Origin: Alkalihalophilus pseudofirmus OF4
Lineage (GTDB): Bacteria > Bacillota > Bacilli > Bacillales > Bacillaceae_D
Direction of reading: 5' to 3'
Length of the DNA: 64,000 bases
Assembly: GCF_000005825.2 (NCBI RefSeq)
Contig: NC_013791.2
Location: 992,001-1,056,000 of the forward strand
The notes below the pieces were generated by a model, which searched no databases, had not been told where the DNA came from, and saw only the letters and a list, made by a program, of their open reading frames with translations. A program made the translations under genes and the position numbers. Below, piece by piece: positions 33,130 through 41,653 of this stretch (positions within the stretch are counted from its first letter, which is position 1; each line of letters starts with the position of its first letter).

Positions 33130-33799
33130 ATTGATACCCCATTCCTCTTACAGTCACAATTCGTTGAGGCTTTTTCGGTTCCGTTTCTATCTTTTCTCTT
33201 AGCTTTTTAATATGTGCATCAATTGTTCGGTCTAGGATATCGGCTTCATCATCAGGGTGAATTTGTTTTATGAGCTGTTCACGTGATAAAACTATGTTTG
33301 GATTTTCCATGAAATAATACAATAAATTAAATTCGTATTTGGTTAAAGGTACAAGCTCCCCATTTAGCAGAACCTCGCCTTTTCTAGGTTTAATGACTAA
33401 CCCTTCATGACTTATTTTTTGGCAGAATTGTCCTCCTCTTCTAAGCACAGCTTCAATTCTTGCCATTAATTCATTTGGGCTGAATGGTTTTGTGACATAA
33501 TCATCTGCGCCCATTTTAAGCCCTGAGATTTTATGGTCACTGCTCGTTTTAGCAGTAACCATGATAATGGAAACTTCATTCCTTTCTTGAGCTCGAATCC
33601 ATTGACATACTTCTTCACCGCTTATTTTCGGCAGCATTAAATCTAGGATGACTAAGCAAGGTGAATACTTCAGAAATTGTTCCTTAGCCGTTTCTCCGTC
33701 TGCAGCCAAAATAACGTCATATCCTTCTTTTTTTAAATAAATATCAATCAGGTCACGAATCATATCATCGTCTTCAACGACTAAAACGAGTTGTTTCAT
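33119..33799 (-). CDS. OmpR/PhoB-family response regulator
   Basis: A 226-aa regulator. The receiver has the acidic pocket EDDD, phosphoacceptor D53 in VILDLMLP, the conserved threonine in MVTAKT and lysine in VTKPFSP. The C-terminal winged helix shows 'LTKYEFNLLYYFMENPNIVL', SREQLIKQI, 'DRTIDAHIKKLREKIE' and VRGMGYQF. It overlaps its kinase gene, so the two are a cognate pair. It lies 44 bp downstream of the ResA-like thioredoxin gene in the same direction, so the pair may be expressed with, and control, the thiol-redox genes. Confidence 0.92.
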   Translation of the reverse strand: MKQLVLVVEDDDMIRDLIDIYLKKEGYDVILAADGETAKEQFLKYSPCLVILDLMLPKISGEEVCQWIRAQERNEVSIIMVTAKTSSDHKISGLKMGADDYVTKPFSPNELMARIEAVLRRGGQFCQKISHEGLVIKPRKGEVLLNGELVPLTKYEFNLLYYFMENPNIVLSREQLIKQIHPDDEADILDRTIDAHIKKLREKIETEPKKPQRIVTVRGMGYQFVP

Positions 33800-33843
33800 T
33801 GATTACCACCTTCATTCTTGACTGCCTTTATATTTCGTTTAAC

Positions 33844-34401
33844 TTAATCCATTTCCTCTATTCTTTGAACCATCATTTCTTTTGTCAAAGCACCTAAAGC
33901 CACACTATGTATGCGTCCGTTAGTATCGATGAAATACGAAGAGGGAATTGGCTGAATTTGATATAACTCCGCAATTGAAACATCGTGATCTAATAATATT
34001 GGGAATGTTAACTCGAAATCATTGCGAAAACGATCCACTTGTTCGACATTAGGCTCTGTTTCCGTTAAATTAATCGCTAGAATTTCTACATCGTGCTCCT
34101 CGTACAGCTCTTGCATATGAGGCATCTCAGCTTGGCAAGGGGGGCACCATGTTGCCCAAAAGTTCACAAACACTTTCTGCCCGCGGAAATCGGTTAATGC
34201 CATTTCACCGCCATCTAATGTCTCAAGCGTAAAATTTGGAGCTATGTTACCTTCTTTTAATCCAATCTCATCTTCTGGATCATTTATCTCTTGAGTTATT
34301 TGACCTGGAGAGGCTTCTTCTCCACTTTGCCAATCGATTGTATCATATAATACCCACCCGACCATTCCAAAAAGAAGTATAAATACAAACCATTTCTTCA
34401 T
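33844..34401 (-). CDS. ResA/TlpA-like membrane-anchored thiol-disulfide oxidoreductase
   Basis: A thioredoxin-fold protein of about 185 aa with a single N-terminal membrane anchor ('WFVFILLFGMVGWVLYDTI') and the domain outside the cell. The AhpC-TSA/Redoxin fold reads 'APNFTLETLDGGEMALTDFR', 'KVFVNFWATWCPPCQAEMP' with active-site CPPC, and IQPIPSSYFID with the cis-proline loop. ResA-type proteins reduce apocytochrome c cysteines using electrons from CcdA, and ccdA lies immediately upstream. The frame opens at 34410, but ATG 34401 has AAAGG at proper distance. A StoA/TlpA-like role is also possible. Confidence 0.88.
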   Translation of the reverse strand: MKKWFVFILLFGMVGWVLYDTIDWQSGEEASPGQITQEINDPEDEIGLKEGNIAPNFTLETLDGGEMALTDFRGQKVFVNFWATWCPPCQAEMPHMQELYEEHDVEILAINLTETEPNVEQVDRFRNDFELTFPILLDHDVSIAELYQIQPIPSSYFIDTNGRIHSVALGALTKEMMVQRIEEMD

Positions 34402-34443
34402 TCCATTCATCCTTTCGTGTTCTTATTTTAATGGCGTGCACTT

Positions 34444-35187
34444 TTATCCTAAATTTTCAAGCCATGTTCCTTCAATCAAACGTAAAATAAAGATAGAAAT
34501 ATCGGTCATTTTCCCAGTGAAGAGAAGAATTCCCATAAGGATCATAATTGCCCCGCCGATTTTCATAATAGGTTGACTGTACTTCACAATAAATCGTGTT
34601 GACCCAATAAAGAATGTGAGAACAAAAAACGGCAGCGTAAAACCTAGTATGTAAAACAGCGTATACAGGAGACCTTCTTGGGGATTGCTTGCTGCGAGCA
34701 TTAAGATTGAAGCAAATATTGGCCCGATACATGGTGTCCATCCTGCGGCGAACCCCATACCAGCAAACGTTGTCCCTACAAAACCAGCTGGCTTTTTCCC
34801 GACATTAAATCTCCTGTCCTTCATCAGCCAGTCGAATTGAATAATCCCGCTTACGAATAATCCCATTACCACAATGAAAATACCGGCAAGTTGTTGAATA
34901 AGGTTGCCATTACGACCAATGATCATATCTTCAAGCCATTGACCAAAGAACGTGGCACCAAACCCTAATGCAAAAAAGATAGATGATACGCCTAATAAGA
35001 AGAAAAAGCTGTGTATCATTAATTGTTTACGTACTTTCTGACTTTTGTGATTGGTTTGCAGCTCTTTCACACTAATCCCTGTGATGTAAGATAGGTAGAC
35101 AGGAAAAAGTGGAAGAGTACACGGTGATATAAAGGAGATAAAGCCAGCTAAAAAAGCAGCCCACACCGTTATTTGCGCTAAATCCAT
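34444..35187 (-). CDS. ccdA: CcdA-type thiol electron transporter (cytochrome c biogenesis)
   Basis: A 247-aa membrane protein of the DsbD-beta/CcdA family with six helices; it moves electrons from cytoplasmic thioredoxin across the membrane to thiol oxidoreductases outside. The two functional cysteines are visible in FISPCTLPLFP and GWTPCIGPIFA, in the expected helices 1 and 4. The frame is open to 35226, but ATG 35187 (MDLAQITVWA) has GAGGGGA upstream. First gene of the leftward operon ccdA, ResA-like, response regulator, histidine kinase. A second ccdA elsewhere in the genome is likely but not visible. Confidence 0.92.
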   Translation of the reverse strand: MDLAQITVWAAFLAGFISFISPCTLPLFPVYLSYITGISVKELQTNHKSQKVRKQLMIHSFFFLLGVSSIFFALGFGATFFGQWLEDMIIGRNGNLIQQLAGIFIVVMGLFVSGIIQFDWLMKDRRFNVGKKPAGFVGTTFAGMGFAAGWTPCIGPIFASILMLAASNPQEGLLYTLFYILGFTLPFFVLTFFIGSTRFIVKYSQPIMKIGGAIMILMGILLFTGKMTDISIFILRLIEGTWLENLG

Positions 35188-35363
35188 AGTACATCTTCCC
35201 CTCTGTTCTTTCGTTATGTCTCTCAACTAAGTAAGAGCTCTTTGACATCAACAATATCAAACGTTTATGAAAATATGATGAAAGGGTGCAAGAAAATCGA
35301 CTGAATAGATTTTGATGCAAGGTTTGTTTAAACTAGGTAGTAACTAAATGATGAGGTGATCAT

Positions 35364-35975
35364 ATGAATTCCTGGCATGAACGTTTTCAAACAGAAGAGT
35401 ATGTATATGGCATGAACCCGAATGTTTTTATTGTTGAGGCATTAGCTAAAGTAGATCTAACGGGTCATATACTTACGATTGCGGAAGGGGAAGGAAGAAA
35501 TGCTGTGTATCTAGCTGAAAAGGGTCTGGAGGTGACCTCATGGGATTATGCTCTCTCTGGATTAGAAAAGACATTGAAGCTGGCAGGCACGAGATCGGTC
35601 GAGGTCGACACAAAGTTAATCGATTTAAATAATGCAAAATGGGAAAGTGATTCGTGGGATGGGGTTGTTTGTGTGTTTGGACATTTCCCAAAGCCTTTGC
35701 GAGATAAGACATTAAGTGGGGTGAAAGAAGCAATTAAGCCAGGTGGTTATTACATAAGTGAAGTCTACTCAACCGATCAGCTGCCCTATGAAAGCGGCGG
35801 CCCAAAAGATATAGAGCTTCTCTATTCTGCAGAAGAGCTTCTAACGACATTTACTGATTGGAAAATCATTCACTTTTTCACTGGTGAAGTGATGCGTGAG
35901 GAAGGGGAACTTCATAAGGGATTATCTCACGTCGTACAAGTGATAGCCCAGAAACCGAAGAAAGAGCAGAGATAA
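35364..35975 (+). CDS. Class I SAM-dependent methyltransferase (TehB-like)
   Basis: A 203-aa cytoplasmic methyltransferase. Motif I reads '[20 protein letters not shown]', followed by EVTSWDYA (acidic strand-2 position) and a motif IV region [20 protein letters not shown], then '[15 protein letters not shown]' as post-motif. The opening '[19 protein letters not shown]' is typical of TehB-like/methyltransferase-11 proteins in Bacillus. The substrate is unknown; small thiol, metalloid or ubiquinone-like substrates are possible. It is divergent from ccdA and monocistronic. No terminator was recognised before sigK. Confidence 0.85.
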   Translation: MNSWHERFQTEEYVYGMNPNVFIVEALAKVDLTGHILTIAEGEGRNAVYLAEKGLEVTSWDYALSGLEKTLKLAGTRSVEVDTKLIDLNNAKWESDSWDGVVCVFGHFPKPLRDKTLSGVKEAIKPGGYYISEVYSTDQLPYESGGPKDIELLYSAEELLTTFTDWKIIHFFTGEVMREEGELHKGLSHVVQVIAQKPKKEQR

Positions 35976-36061
35976 ATTACATAATCTTTTTCGCTAGTAC
36001 AGACACAGGCGAGCCCAATTCGACATATGAATGTAAAAACGACAAATGCGGGGGTGAGGTC

Positions 36062-36769
36062 GTGTCTGGAATGCTAGCGGCACTTTCTTATTTTGTAAAA
36101 GAAGTGATTGTGTTTGTTTCTTATGTGAAAAACAACGCGTTTCCGCAGCCGCTCAAAAAAGACGATGAACGTAAATACTTAAAGCTGATGCAAGAGGGGG
36201 ATGCGGAGGCGAGAAATTTACTCATTGAACATAATTTAAGACTTGTTGCTCATATCGTAAAAAAATTTGAGAATACGAGAGAAGACACAGAAGATTTAAT
36301 CTCAATTGGCACAATAGGGTTGATTAAAGCGATTGAAAGTTATTCTGATGGGAAAGGGACAAAGCTTGCGACGTATGCAGCTAGATGTATTGAAAACGAA
36401 ATCCTCATGCATCTTCGTGCATTGAAAAAAGTGAAGAAAGACGTTTCTCTTCATGACCCGATTGGTACAGATAAAGAAGGCAATGAAATTTCACTTATTG
36501 ACGTTCTCCAAGAAGATGCAGACGATATTGTTGATGTAATTCAGACAAAAATGGAGAAAAAACAAATTTATGAATACATTCATGTACTTGATGAGCGTGA
36601 GAAAGAAGTGATCGTCGGCAGGTTTGGGCTCGATATGGAAGATGAATTGACACAACGAGAGATTGCCAAGAAGCTTGGAATTTCTAGAAGCTATGTTTCA
36701 AGGATTGAAAAGCGAGCACTGATGAAGCTGTTCCATGAATTTTATAAACATAGTCAAGGGAAGGGATAG
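36062..36769 (+). CDS. sigK: RNA polymerase sigma-K factor (late mother-cell sporulation), pro-form
   Basis: A 235-aa sporulation sigma factor. The N-terminal 20 residues with '[20 protein letters not shown]' are the membrane-binding pro-sequence normally removed by SpoIVFB. Region 2 contains '[20 protein letters not shown]' and '[20 protein letters not shown]', region 2.4 '[20 protein letters not shown]', region 3/4 '[15 protein letters not shown]' and '[20 protein letters not shown]'. The match to B. subtilis SigK is close. The gene is continuous: no skin-type insertion splits it. Start GTG 36062 with GGGGGTGAGG. Expected control by SigE and SpoIIID; the promoter could not be read with confidence. 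Confidence 0.97.
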   Translation: MSGMLAALSYFVKEVIVFVSYVKNNAFPQPLKKDDERKYLKLMQEGDAEARNLLIEHNLRLVAHIVKKFENTREDTEDLISIGTIGLIKAIESYSDGKGTKLATYAARCIENEILMHLRALKKVKKDVSLHDPIGTDKEGNEISLIDVLQEDADDIVDVIQTKMEKKQIYEYIHVLDEREKEVIVGRFGLDMEDELTQREIAKKLGISRSYVSRIEKRALMKLFHEFYKHSQGKG

Positions 36770-36770
36770 A

Positions 36771-36803
36771 AAAAACAGCTGGCAATGGCCGGCTGTTTTA
36801 TTT
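36771..36803 (+). terminator. Terminator after sigK
   Basis: AAACAGCTGGC pairs with GCCGGCTGTTT (one G-T pair) and is followed by TATTTTTTT. Confidence 0.85.
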
Positions 36804-36913
36804 TTTTGTATGAAGGGTAGAAGCCATATAGTCAGGCTTGCTTATAACAAAGGAACTTTCAGGTAAGAATAAAAATAGAAAGGCAGGTAACCGATGAGAA
36901 AGGGTGTGTATGA

Positions 36914-37981
36914 GTGAGTAAACAATACATAAATGAGGCATTTTGGCTTCGTGCGATTTCTTGTTTAGCCGTTGCGGTCACTCATGCGGTGAACACCACT
37001 CTTGCAAATTATGAACATACGGCCTCTGAATTAAGTGAACATATCCTTATATTAATCCGCTTTATGGCCTTTTTTGGGACACCTGCGTTTGTGTTTATAT
37101 CAGAGTTGTTACTAGCTAAGGCCTATCCTAATCATGTTCCTGAGGATTTTTTTAAGAAACGGGTGATGTTTTTACTGATTCCGTTTATCTCTATTGGTAT
37201 ATTGTTCGCTTTGGTTATCTCTCATTCATGGGAAGAGGCGGTATTGCAATCATTTAAACATATTTTTCTTGGTGGATATTACGGCTATTTCATTTTAATC
37301 ATTTTTCAGTTTTATATACTCCATGTTCTATTGCAAGGCTACCTGAGAAAATGGTCTCCCAAAGTCGTCCTACCGATTGCTTTAATCATTAATTTGATTT
37401 ATTTAGGTTTTTTTAATTTTACAGAACCAGGAAGCTCTCCTGTTGCTGAATACATTTGGCTGCGTGGATACTGGGTACCATTTTTCGGATGGATCTTTTA
37501 TTTCGTTCTTGGGTATTATTGCGGGAAGAATTATGAAGCGCTGAAAGCTTTACTCATTAGACATAAATGGAAAGTACTGGTTATGCCATCCGTATCAATC
37601 TTACTCCTAGTCTTCTTAGTCACTTCGGACATTTTATCTGTCGTCTCATCAAAAAGAATAGATATGCTTCTCTACACAGTAAGTATGATATTTGCGATTA
37701 TTTTATTAACGATGAGATTTGATTATGTCCCACCCTTTATTAGGTTGATAAGTAAATATTCTTTTAATATTTATTTATTGCATAAATTCTTTTTGTTTTA
37801 TATGGGACCAGTAGAATTTCTACATCCTCTCTTATATTTTATGGCGGTCTTTATACTTTCTGTAGGCGCATCAATTTTGTTGGCCAAACTGTTATCTCCA
37901 ATAAAGATAAGTCAATATGTGATTGGAAGGCAATTAGTTGTGCCTGATGCAGTTAAAGGAGAGAAAATGAAAAAGAACTAG
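36914..37981 (+). CDS. Acyltransferase family 3 membrane protein
   Basis: A 355-aa protein with about ten membrane helices and the acyltransferase-3 opening 'FWLRAISCLAVAVTHAVNTT', where the R-x-x-S/A and the histidine (THA) are the conserved catalytic positions. A later 'YSFNIYLLHKFFL' matches the last conserved helix. Such proteins O-acylate surface sugars, peptidoglycan or exopolysaccharide with groups moved across the membrane. There is no fused SGNH domain. The start is GTG 36914 (AAAGGGTG upstream); an overlapping ATG at 36910 is out of frame. Neighbours give no hint of the acceptor. Confidence 0.85.
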   Translation: MSKQYINEAFWLRAISCLAVAVTHAVNTTLANYEHTASELSEHILILIRFMAFFGTPAFVFISELLLAKAYPNHVPEDFFKKRVMFLLIPFISIGILFALVISHSWEEAVLQSFKHIFLGGYYGYFILIIFQFYILHVLLQGYLRKWSPKVVLPIALIINLIYLGFFNFTEPGSSPVAEYIWLRGYWVPFFGWIFYFVLGYYCGKNYEALKALLIRHKWKVLVMPSVSILLLVFLVTSDILSVVSSKRIDMLLYTVSMIFAIILLTMRFDYVPPFIRLISKYSFNIYLLHKFFLFYMGPVEFLHPLLYFMAVFILSVGASILLAKLLSPIKISQYVIGRQLVVPDAVKGEKMKKN

Positions 37982-38075
37982 TTTTTACTAAAGGAATTAG
38001 TGGAAAATAAAGTACTATTAAGAAATGTAGTATATAATAGAAAAATCTGATTCTTTAAAAGGAAGGGGTAAAGAA

Positions 38076-38705
38076 ATGAAGAAATTAGCGATAGGAATGG
38101 CCGCTCTTTTTTCAGCATTTGTTATTTCTGCTTGTGGAAACGAAGAGGTTAACCCGGATGAAGTCATGGAAAACGAGGAACAAACGGAAACTGAGGGAGA
38201 AGAGCATTCTGAAATGGACGAGCATGGTGATGTGGACGAAGATGAACATGCTCACATGGATCACTCAAGCTCTGGTGAGGTTCCGGAAGGCTTAGAAGAA
38301 GCAGATAACCCAACGTATGAGGTAGGCAGCCATGCGATGATCACTGACGGCCACATGGCTGGGATGGAAGGTGCCGAGGCAACGATTGTTGGTGCATACG
38401 ATACAATGGTTTATGCGGTGTCTTATGATCCAACAGACGGCGGCCCGAGAGAAGAGAACCATAAATGGGTGATTCATGAAGAATTAGAAGAGGCTGATCA
38501 GGACCCTTTTGAACCGGGTGATGAAGTCACTCTTAATGCAGATCACATGGCTGGGATGGAAGGTGCTGAAGCAGTCATTGATTCAGCCCAACAGACAACC
38601 GTGTACATGGTGGACTTTACCCTAACAGATAGTGGAGAAGAAGTGGTTAACCATAAATGGGTCACAGAAGAAGAGTTATCTGAATTGGAGCATAGCAATC
38701 ATTAA
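38076..38705 (+). CDS. ydhK: YdhK-like lipoprotein with tandem DUF1541 repeats
   Basis: A 209-aa lipoprotein: signal peptide with lipobox ISAC (Cys20), a very acidic, His/Met-containing linker (about residues 22-70), then two DUF1541 repeats. Repeat 1 has DGHMAGMEGAEATIVGAYDT and ends NHKWVIHEEL; repeat 2 has ADHMAGMEGAEAVIDSAQQT and ends NHKWVTEEEL. The HMAGM motifs and the acidic histidine-rich linker suggest copper or other metal binding on the outer membrane face, which is inference. It corresponds to B. subtilis YdhK. RBS GGAAGGGG precedes ATG 38076. A terminator follows. Confidence 0.88.
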   Translation: MKKLAIGMAALFSAFVISACGNEEVNPDEVMENEEQTETEGEEHSEMDEHGDVDEDEHAHMDHSSSGEVPEGLEEADNPTYEVGSHAMITDGHMAGMEGAEATIVGAYDTMVYAVSYDPTDGGPREENHKWVIHEELEEADQDPFEPGDEVTLNADHMAGMEGAEAVIDSAQQTTVYMVDFTLTDSGEEVVNHKWVTEEELSELEHSNH

Positions 38706-38720
38706 TGCTAGGAGAGACAA

Positions 38721-38757
38721 AAAGAGGAGCTTCCCTTTTAAAGGAGCTCCTCTTTTT
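38721..38757. terminator. Bidirectional terminator
   Basis: AAAGAGGAGCT pairs with AGCTCCTCTTT, with T-rich flank; it separates the ydhK-like gene from the converging GGDEF/EAL gene. Confidence 0.85.
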
Positions 38758-38765
38758 TGCTATAT

Positions 38766-40487
38766 TTAGTTATTATAAGCTTGAATAGCTTGAGGTTTTC
38801 CAAAATAATATCCTTGAAAGCAGCTGCAGCCTTTCTGAAGAAGGTATTCATACTGCGCAAGAGTCTCAATTCCTTCAGCAATGACATCAAGCTCAAGCTC
38901 TTGAGCCAGATAAAGCATACTGTTAACGAGGGCTTGTGTTTTGCTGCAATGGGTAATGTCTCGAACAAAGCTTTGATCAATTTTTAAACATGTGATTGGG
39001 AAGTTTTTCAGATGCTGCATACTAGAATAACCAGTACCAAAATCATCTAATTCAATTTCCATGCCAAAATCTCTGAATTGCTTCATTAAATGTATTACTT
39101 CTTTTGGAGATTTAGCCGAGATACTCTCTGTAATTTCGATTTTTATATTTTGACTGCGTACTCCATATTGATTACATAGTTCCTTTAATCTTTTTAGCAA
39201 GGGGGGGTAAAAAAATTGTTTCAGAGATAAATTAAATCCGACTTGAATCGTATCACCGTAAGCCTTTTTTAATATTGAGAGATCCTTTAACACTTCCTCG
39301 AATAGAACATATCCAAGAGGGACAATTAATCCTGTTTCTTCTGCTAATGGAATGAATTCTGCTGGTGAAACAGCACCGAAAACCGGTGAATGCCAGCGGA
39401 CAAGAGCTTCAAAGCTGATAATTTCACCTTTCCTATTTACCTGAGGCTGATAATGCATGATGAAGTCTTTTGGCTGATCCGTTTTAATATCCGCTTTGGT
39501 TAAGTCCGTTTTGTTCATATCCATTTTGTTCATTTCCGCTTTGTTTAAGATGGATTGATGCATACAGTTTTTCATTTCTAATTTGCGATTAATATTAACA
39601 TTCATATCTTGATGGAAGGATACACATGTATTTTTTCCAGTGCTTTTCGCTTGGTTTACTGCATAAAACGCGCTTTGCATTAATTCTTGAAAATTGCTTG
39701 ACAGCGCTGGGAAGGCAGTAAGACCGATACTCAATGTCATATAATAGGAATGGTGCAAGTGTACAATCGGTTCTTTAAAATATGTATGTAAAGTATCTAC
39801 TATTTGGTTAATAGGAGCAGCTGAAGGAAGAACAATGGCAAATTCATCGCCATGAACCCTGCTTATTACGGCTTCTATCTCATTTAATGCGCCTTTAATT
39901 CGATCTCCAACTAACTTTAAAATTTGATTTGCTTGATATACTCCCAAACTTTCATTGATTCCTTTGAAATGGTCAATATTAATATAAAGTAAATGGAATT
40001 CTGCTTCCATTAAAATCATTTGCTGAACTTTACTTTCAAAGTGGCTGAAGTTTGATAGTCCGGTCACGGGATCTTCAATCATTCGTTGTAATTGTTTTTC
40101 TTCTAACGCTTTTCTCTCCGTAATATTATATCGGATTGCAACATACTGATACGGTTCCCCTTCTAAATTCATAAAAGGTACAATGGCCGTATCTACCCAA
40201 TAATGGCTTCCATCTTTTGCTTTATTCTTGATTTCTCCTTTCCATGTCTCACCCTTCTTAATGGTCTCCCACATCCTTTTAAAAAAAGATTCATCATGGT
40301 AGCCTGAATTGATGATTCGATGTGTCCTGCCGATCAATTCATCAGACGTATATTTAGAGATCTCGCAAAACTTGTCGTTAACAAAGGTTATGACGCCATT
40401 TGTATCAGTAATAGCAACGATAGCCGTCTGGTTTAAGGCATTTTCAATATCTAATAATTTTTTGACTTGATTCGGTAACGTTTGCAC
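38766..40487 (-). CDS. PAS-GGDEF-EAL cyclic-di-GMP signalling protein
   Basis: A 573-aa cytoplasmic protein without membrane helices. Residues about 10-125 are a PAS domain with PAC ('RTHRIINSGYHDESFF'), similar to Aer-type redox PAS domains. Residues about 135-295 are a GGDEF domain whose signature is HGDEF (212-216) rather than GGDEF, so cyclase activity is doubtful. Residues about 340-565 are an EAL domain with the motif FEALVRW (EAL 360-362) and intact catalytic stretches NLSLKQF, IEITES, DDFGTGYSS, LKIDQSF, AEGIE and FQGYYFGKP, so it should be a c-di-GMP phosphodiesterase. A repetitive linker (about 315-339) joins the two domains. Confidence 0.92.
   Translation of the reverse strand: MQTLPNQVKKLLDIENALNQTAIVAITDTNGVITFVNDKFCEISKYTSDELIGRTHRIINSGYHDESFFKRMWETIKKGETWKGEIKNKAKDGSHYWVDTAIVPFMNLEGEPYQYVAIRYNITERKALEEKQLQRMIEDPVTGLSNFSHFESKVQQMILMEAEFHLLYINIDHFKGINESLGVYQANQILKLVGDRIKGALNEIEAVISRVHGDEFAIVLPSAAPINQIVDTLHTYFKEPIVHLHHSYYMTLSIGLTAFPALSSNFQELMQSAFYAVNQAKSTGKNTCVSFHQDMNVNINRKLEMKNCMHQSILNKAEMNKMDMNKTDLTKADIKTDQPKDFIMHYQPQVNRKGEIISFEALVRWHSPVFGAVSPAEFIPLAEETGLIVPLGYVLFEEVLKDLSILKKAYGDTIQVGFNLSLKQFFYPPLLKRLKELCNQYGVRSQNIKIEITESISAKSPKEVIHLMKQFRDFGMEIELDDFGTGYSSMQHLKNFPITCLKIDQSFVRDITHCSKTQALVNSMLYLAQELELDVIAEGIETLAQYEYLLQKGCSCFQGYYFGKPQAIQAYNN
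39474..39548 (-). repeat. 15-bp tandem repeat encoding the GGDEF-EAL linker
   Basis: About five degenerate copies of a 15-bp unit (coding strand pattern AACAAAnnGGAnnTG) encode the pentapeptide series NKAEM-NKMDM-NKTDL-TKADI-KTDQP. A repeat of this kind can change copy number in frame and so lengthen or shorten the linker. Confidence 0.7.
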
Positions 40488-40822
40488 TGAAATCCTTCTC
40501 TCATTTATGTTTGGTTTGAGTATATATTCTTAGTTCAATATACCCTGTATAGTTAGTTTAAGATATAGATTACTATATATATTTGATTAAAGCTAATCTT
40601 TTTCAACGATTACTAACCTTTTACAAATCTATTTCTCATCACTTTAAAAATATGCATTAAAAGACTTTAATACCGATAAAATCTTTCACACAATGTTCGT
40701 AAATGTCACTCGTTTGCCTCATAACGACCTTCTTGCAACTGTTTATATCAAGTTTCGACAAGAGGTGACGTGACAGAGAAGCTTCAAGCCTTTATAATGG
40801 GGAGACGTGTGAGGAAGCAGGT
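40488..40822. other. Divergent intergenic region, 335 bp
   Basis: No gene is visible. It must hold the promoters for the leftward GGDEF/EAL gene and the rightward hydrolase gene; the rightward one is described separately. The left two thirds are AT-rich with no clear repeat or operator. Confidence 0.5.
40770..40798 (+). promoter_or_regulatory. Sigma-A promoter for the hydrolase/SDR operon
   Basis: GTGACA (40770-40775), 17 bp, TATAAT (40793-40798): a perfect -10 and five of six -35 positions, ending 24 bp ahead of the GTG start at 40823. Confidence 0.7.
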
Positions 40823-41629
40823 GTGAAAAGATTGTTAGAATATACGATTCATAAACATGCAAGCAGTTTAGAAGATGTCGTTTTGATTCACGGTTTTGGT
40901 GGAAATTCAAAGATCTTTAAATTGCAGCTAAAAGCATATAAAGAACACTTTAATGTGATTACGATTGAATTGCCTGGTCATGGAAACTCGCCAGATGTAG
41001 ATTCATATACAGAAGATTTCTCTTGGAAATTAGCCGCTAGAGAAGTGGTGAAAACACTAGATTTTTTGAAATTGAAACATGCGCATTTTGTGGGCGTATC
41101 TTTAGGAACCATTATCATTCATCAAATTCTTCAAGATGCACCAGAACGAGTAAAAAGTGTTGTCATGGCAGGGACTGTTACAAGATTTAATTTAACGTCT
41201 AAAGCGCTGTTAACATTTGGAAAACTCATTAAGCCATTTACTCCCCACTTATGGATCTATAAATTATTTGCTCAAATTATGATGCCTAAGGCGAATCATA
41301 AGAAATCACGCGATAGTTTTATCCGTGAAGCGGTTAAGATGAAGCGGAAAAATTTTATGGGCTGGTACGATGCAGTACAATCTATCGAAACCACTTATAC
41401 TTTTGTTCAAAAGCATGCTCCTGAGATCAGTAAGCTGTATATATCAGGCAGTGAAGATCACTTTTTTATTGATACATTAAAAGAAGATATTAAGTCTGAT
41501 AAAAAGGCAAGCTTGATTGTTTTTGAGAAATGCGGGCACCTATGCAATATCGAGAAGTATCGCAAGTTCAATGAAGTTTCTGTAAACTTTTTGAAGGGGC
41601 AGTTCGAGGCTGTAAAAAAAATTTCCTAA
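40823..41629 (+). CDS. Alpha/beta-hydrolase
   Basis: A 268-aa cytoplasmic alpha/beta-hydrolase. The oxyanion stretch is 'VVLIHGFGGNSKIFKLQLKA', the nucleophile elbow GVSLG, the acid in SGSEDHFF and the histidine in FEKCGHLCNIE. GHG in ELPGHGNSPD is also typical. Start is GTG 40823, with GAGGAAGCAGG upstream; a good promoter lies just ahead. The SDR gene follows 24 bp later, so the two form an operon, suggesting related acyl or ester metabolism. The substrate is unknown. Confidence 0.85.
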   Translation: MKRLLEYTIHKHASSLEDVVLIHGFGGNSKIFKLQLKAYKEHFNVITIELPGHGNSPDVDSYTEDFSWKLAAREVVKTLDFLKLKHAHFVGVSLGTIIIHQILQDAPERVKSVVMAGTVTRFNLTSKALLTFGKLIKPFTPHLWIYKLFAQIMMPKANHKKSRDSFIREAVKMKRKNFMGWYDAVQSIETTYTFVQKHAPEISKLYISGSEDHFFIDTLKEDIKSDKKASLIVFEKCGHLCNIEKYRKFNEVSVNFLKGQFEAVKKIS

Positions 41630-41653
41630 TGATGGGTTAATTGGAGGAAGAAT

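Noticed and set aside
38766-38987. Opposite-strand open frames over the EAL domain (about 75-80 codons)
   Set aside because: They lie entirely inside the conserved EAL coding sequence and have no RBS.
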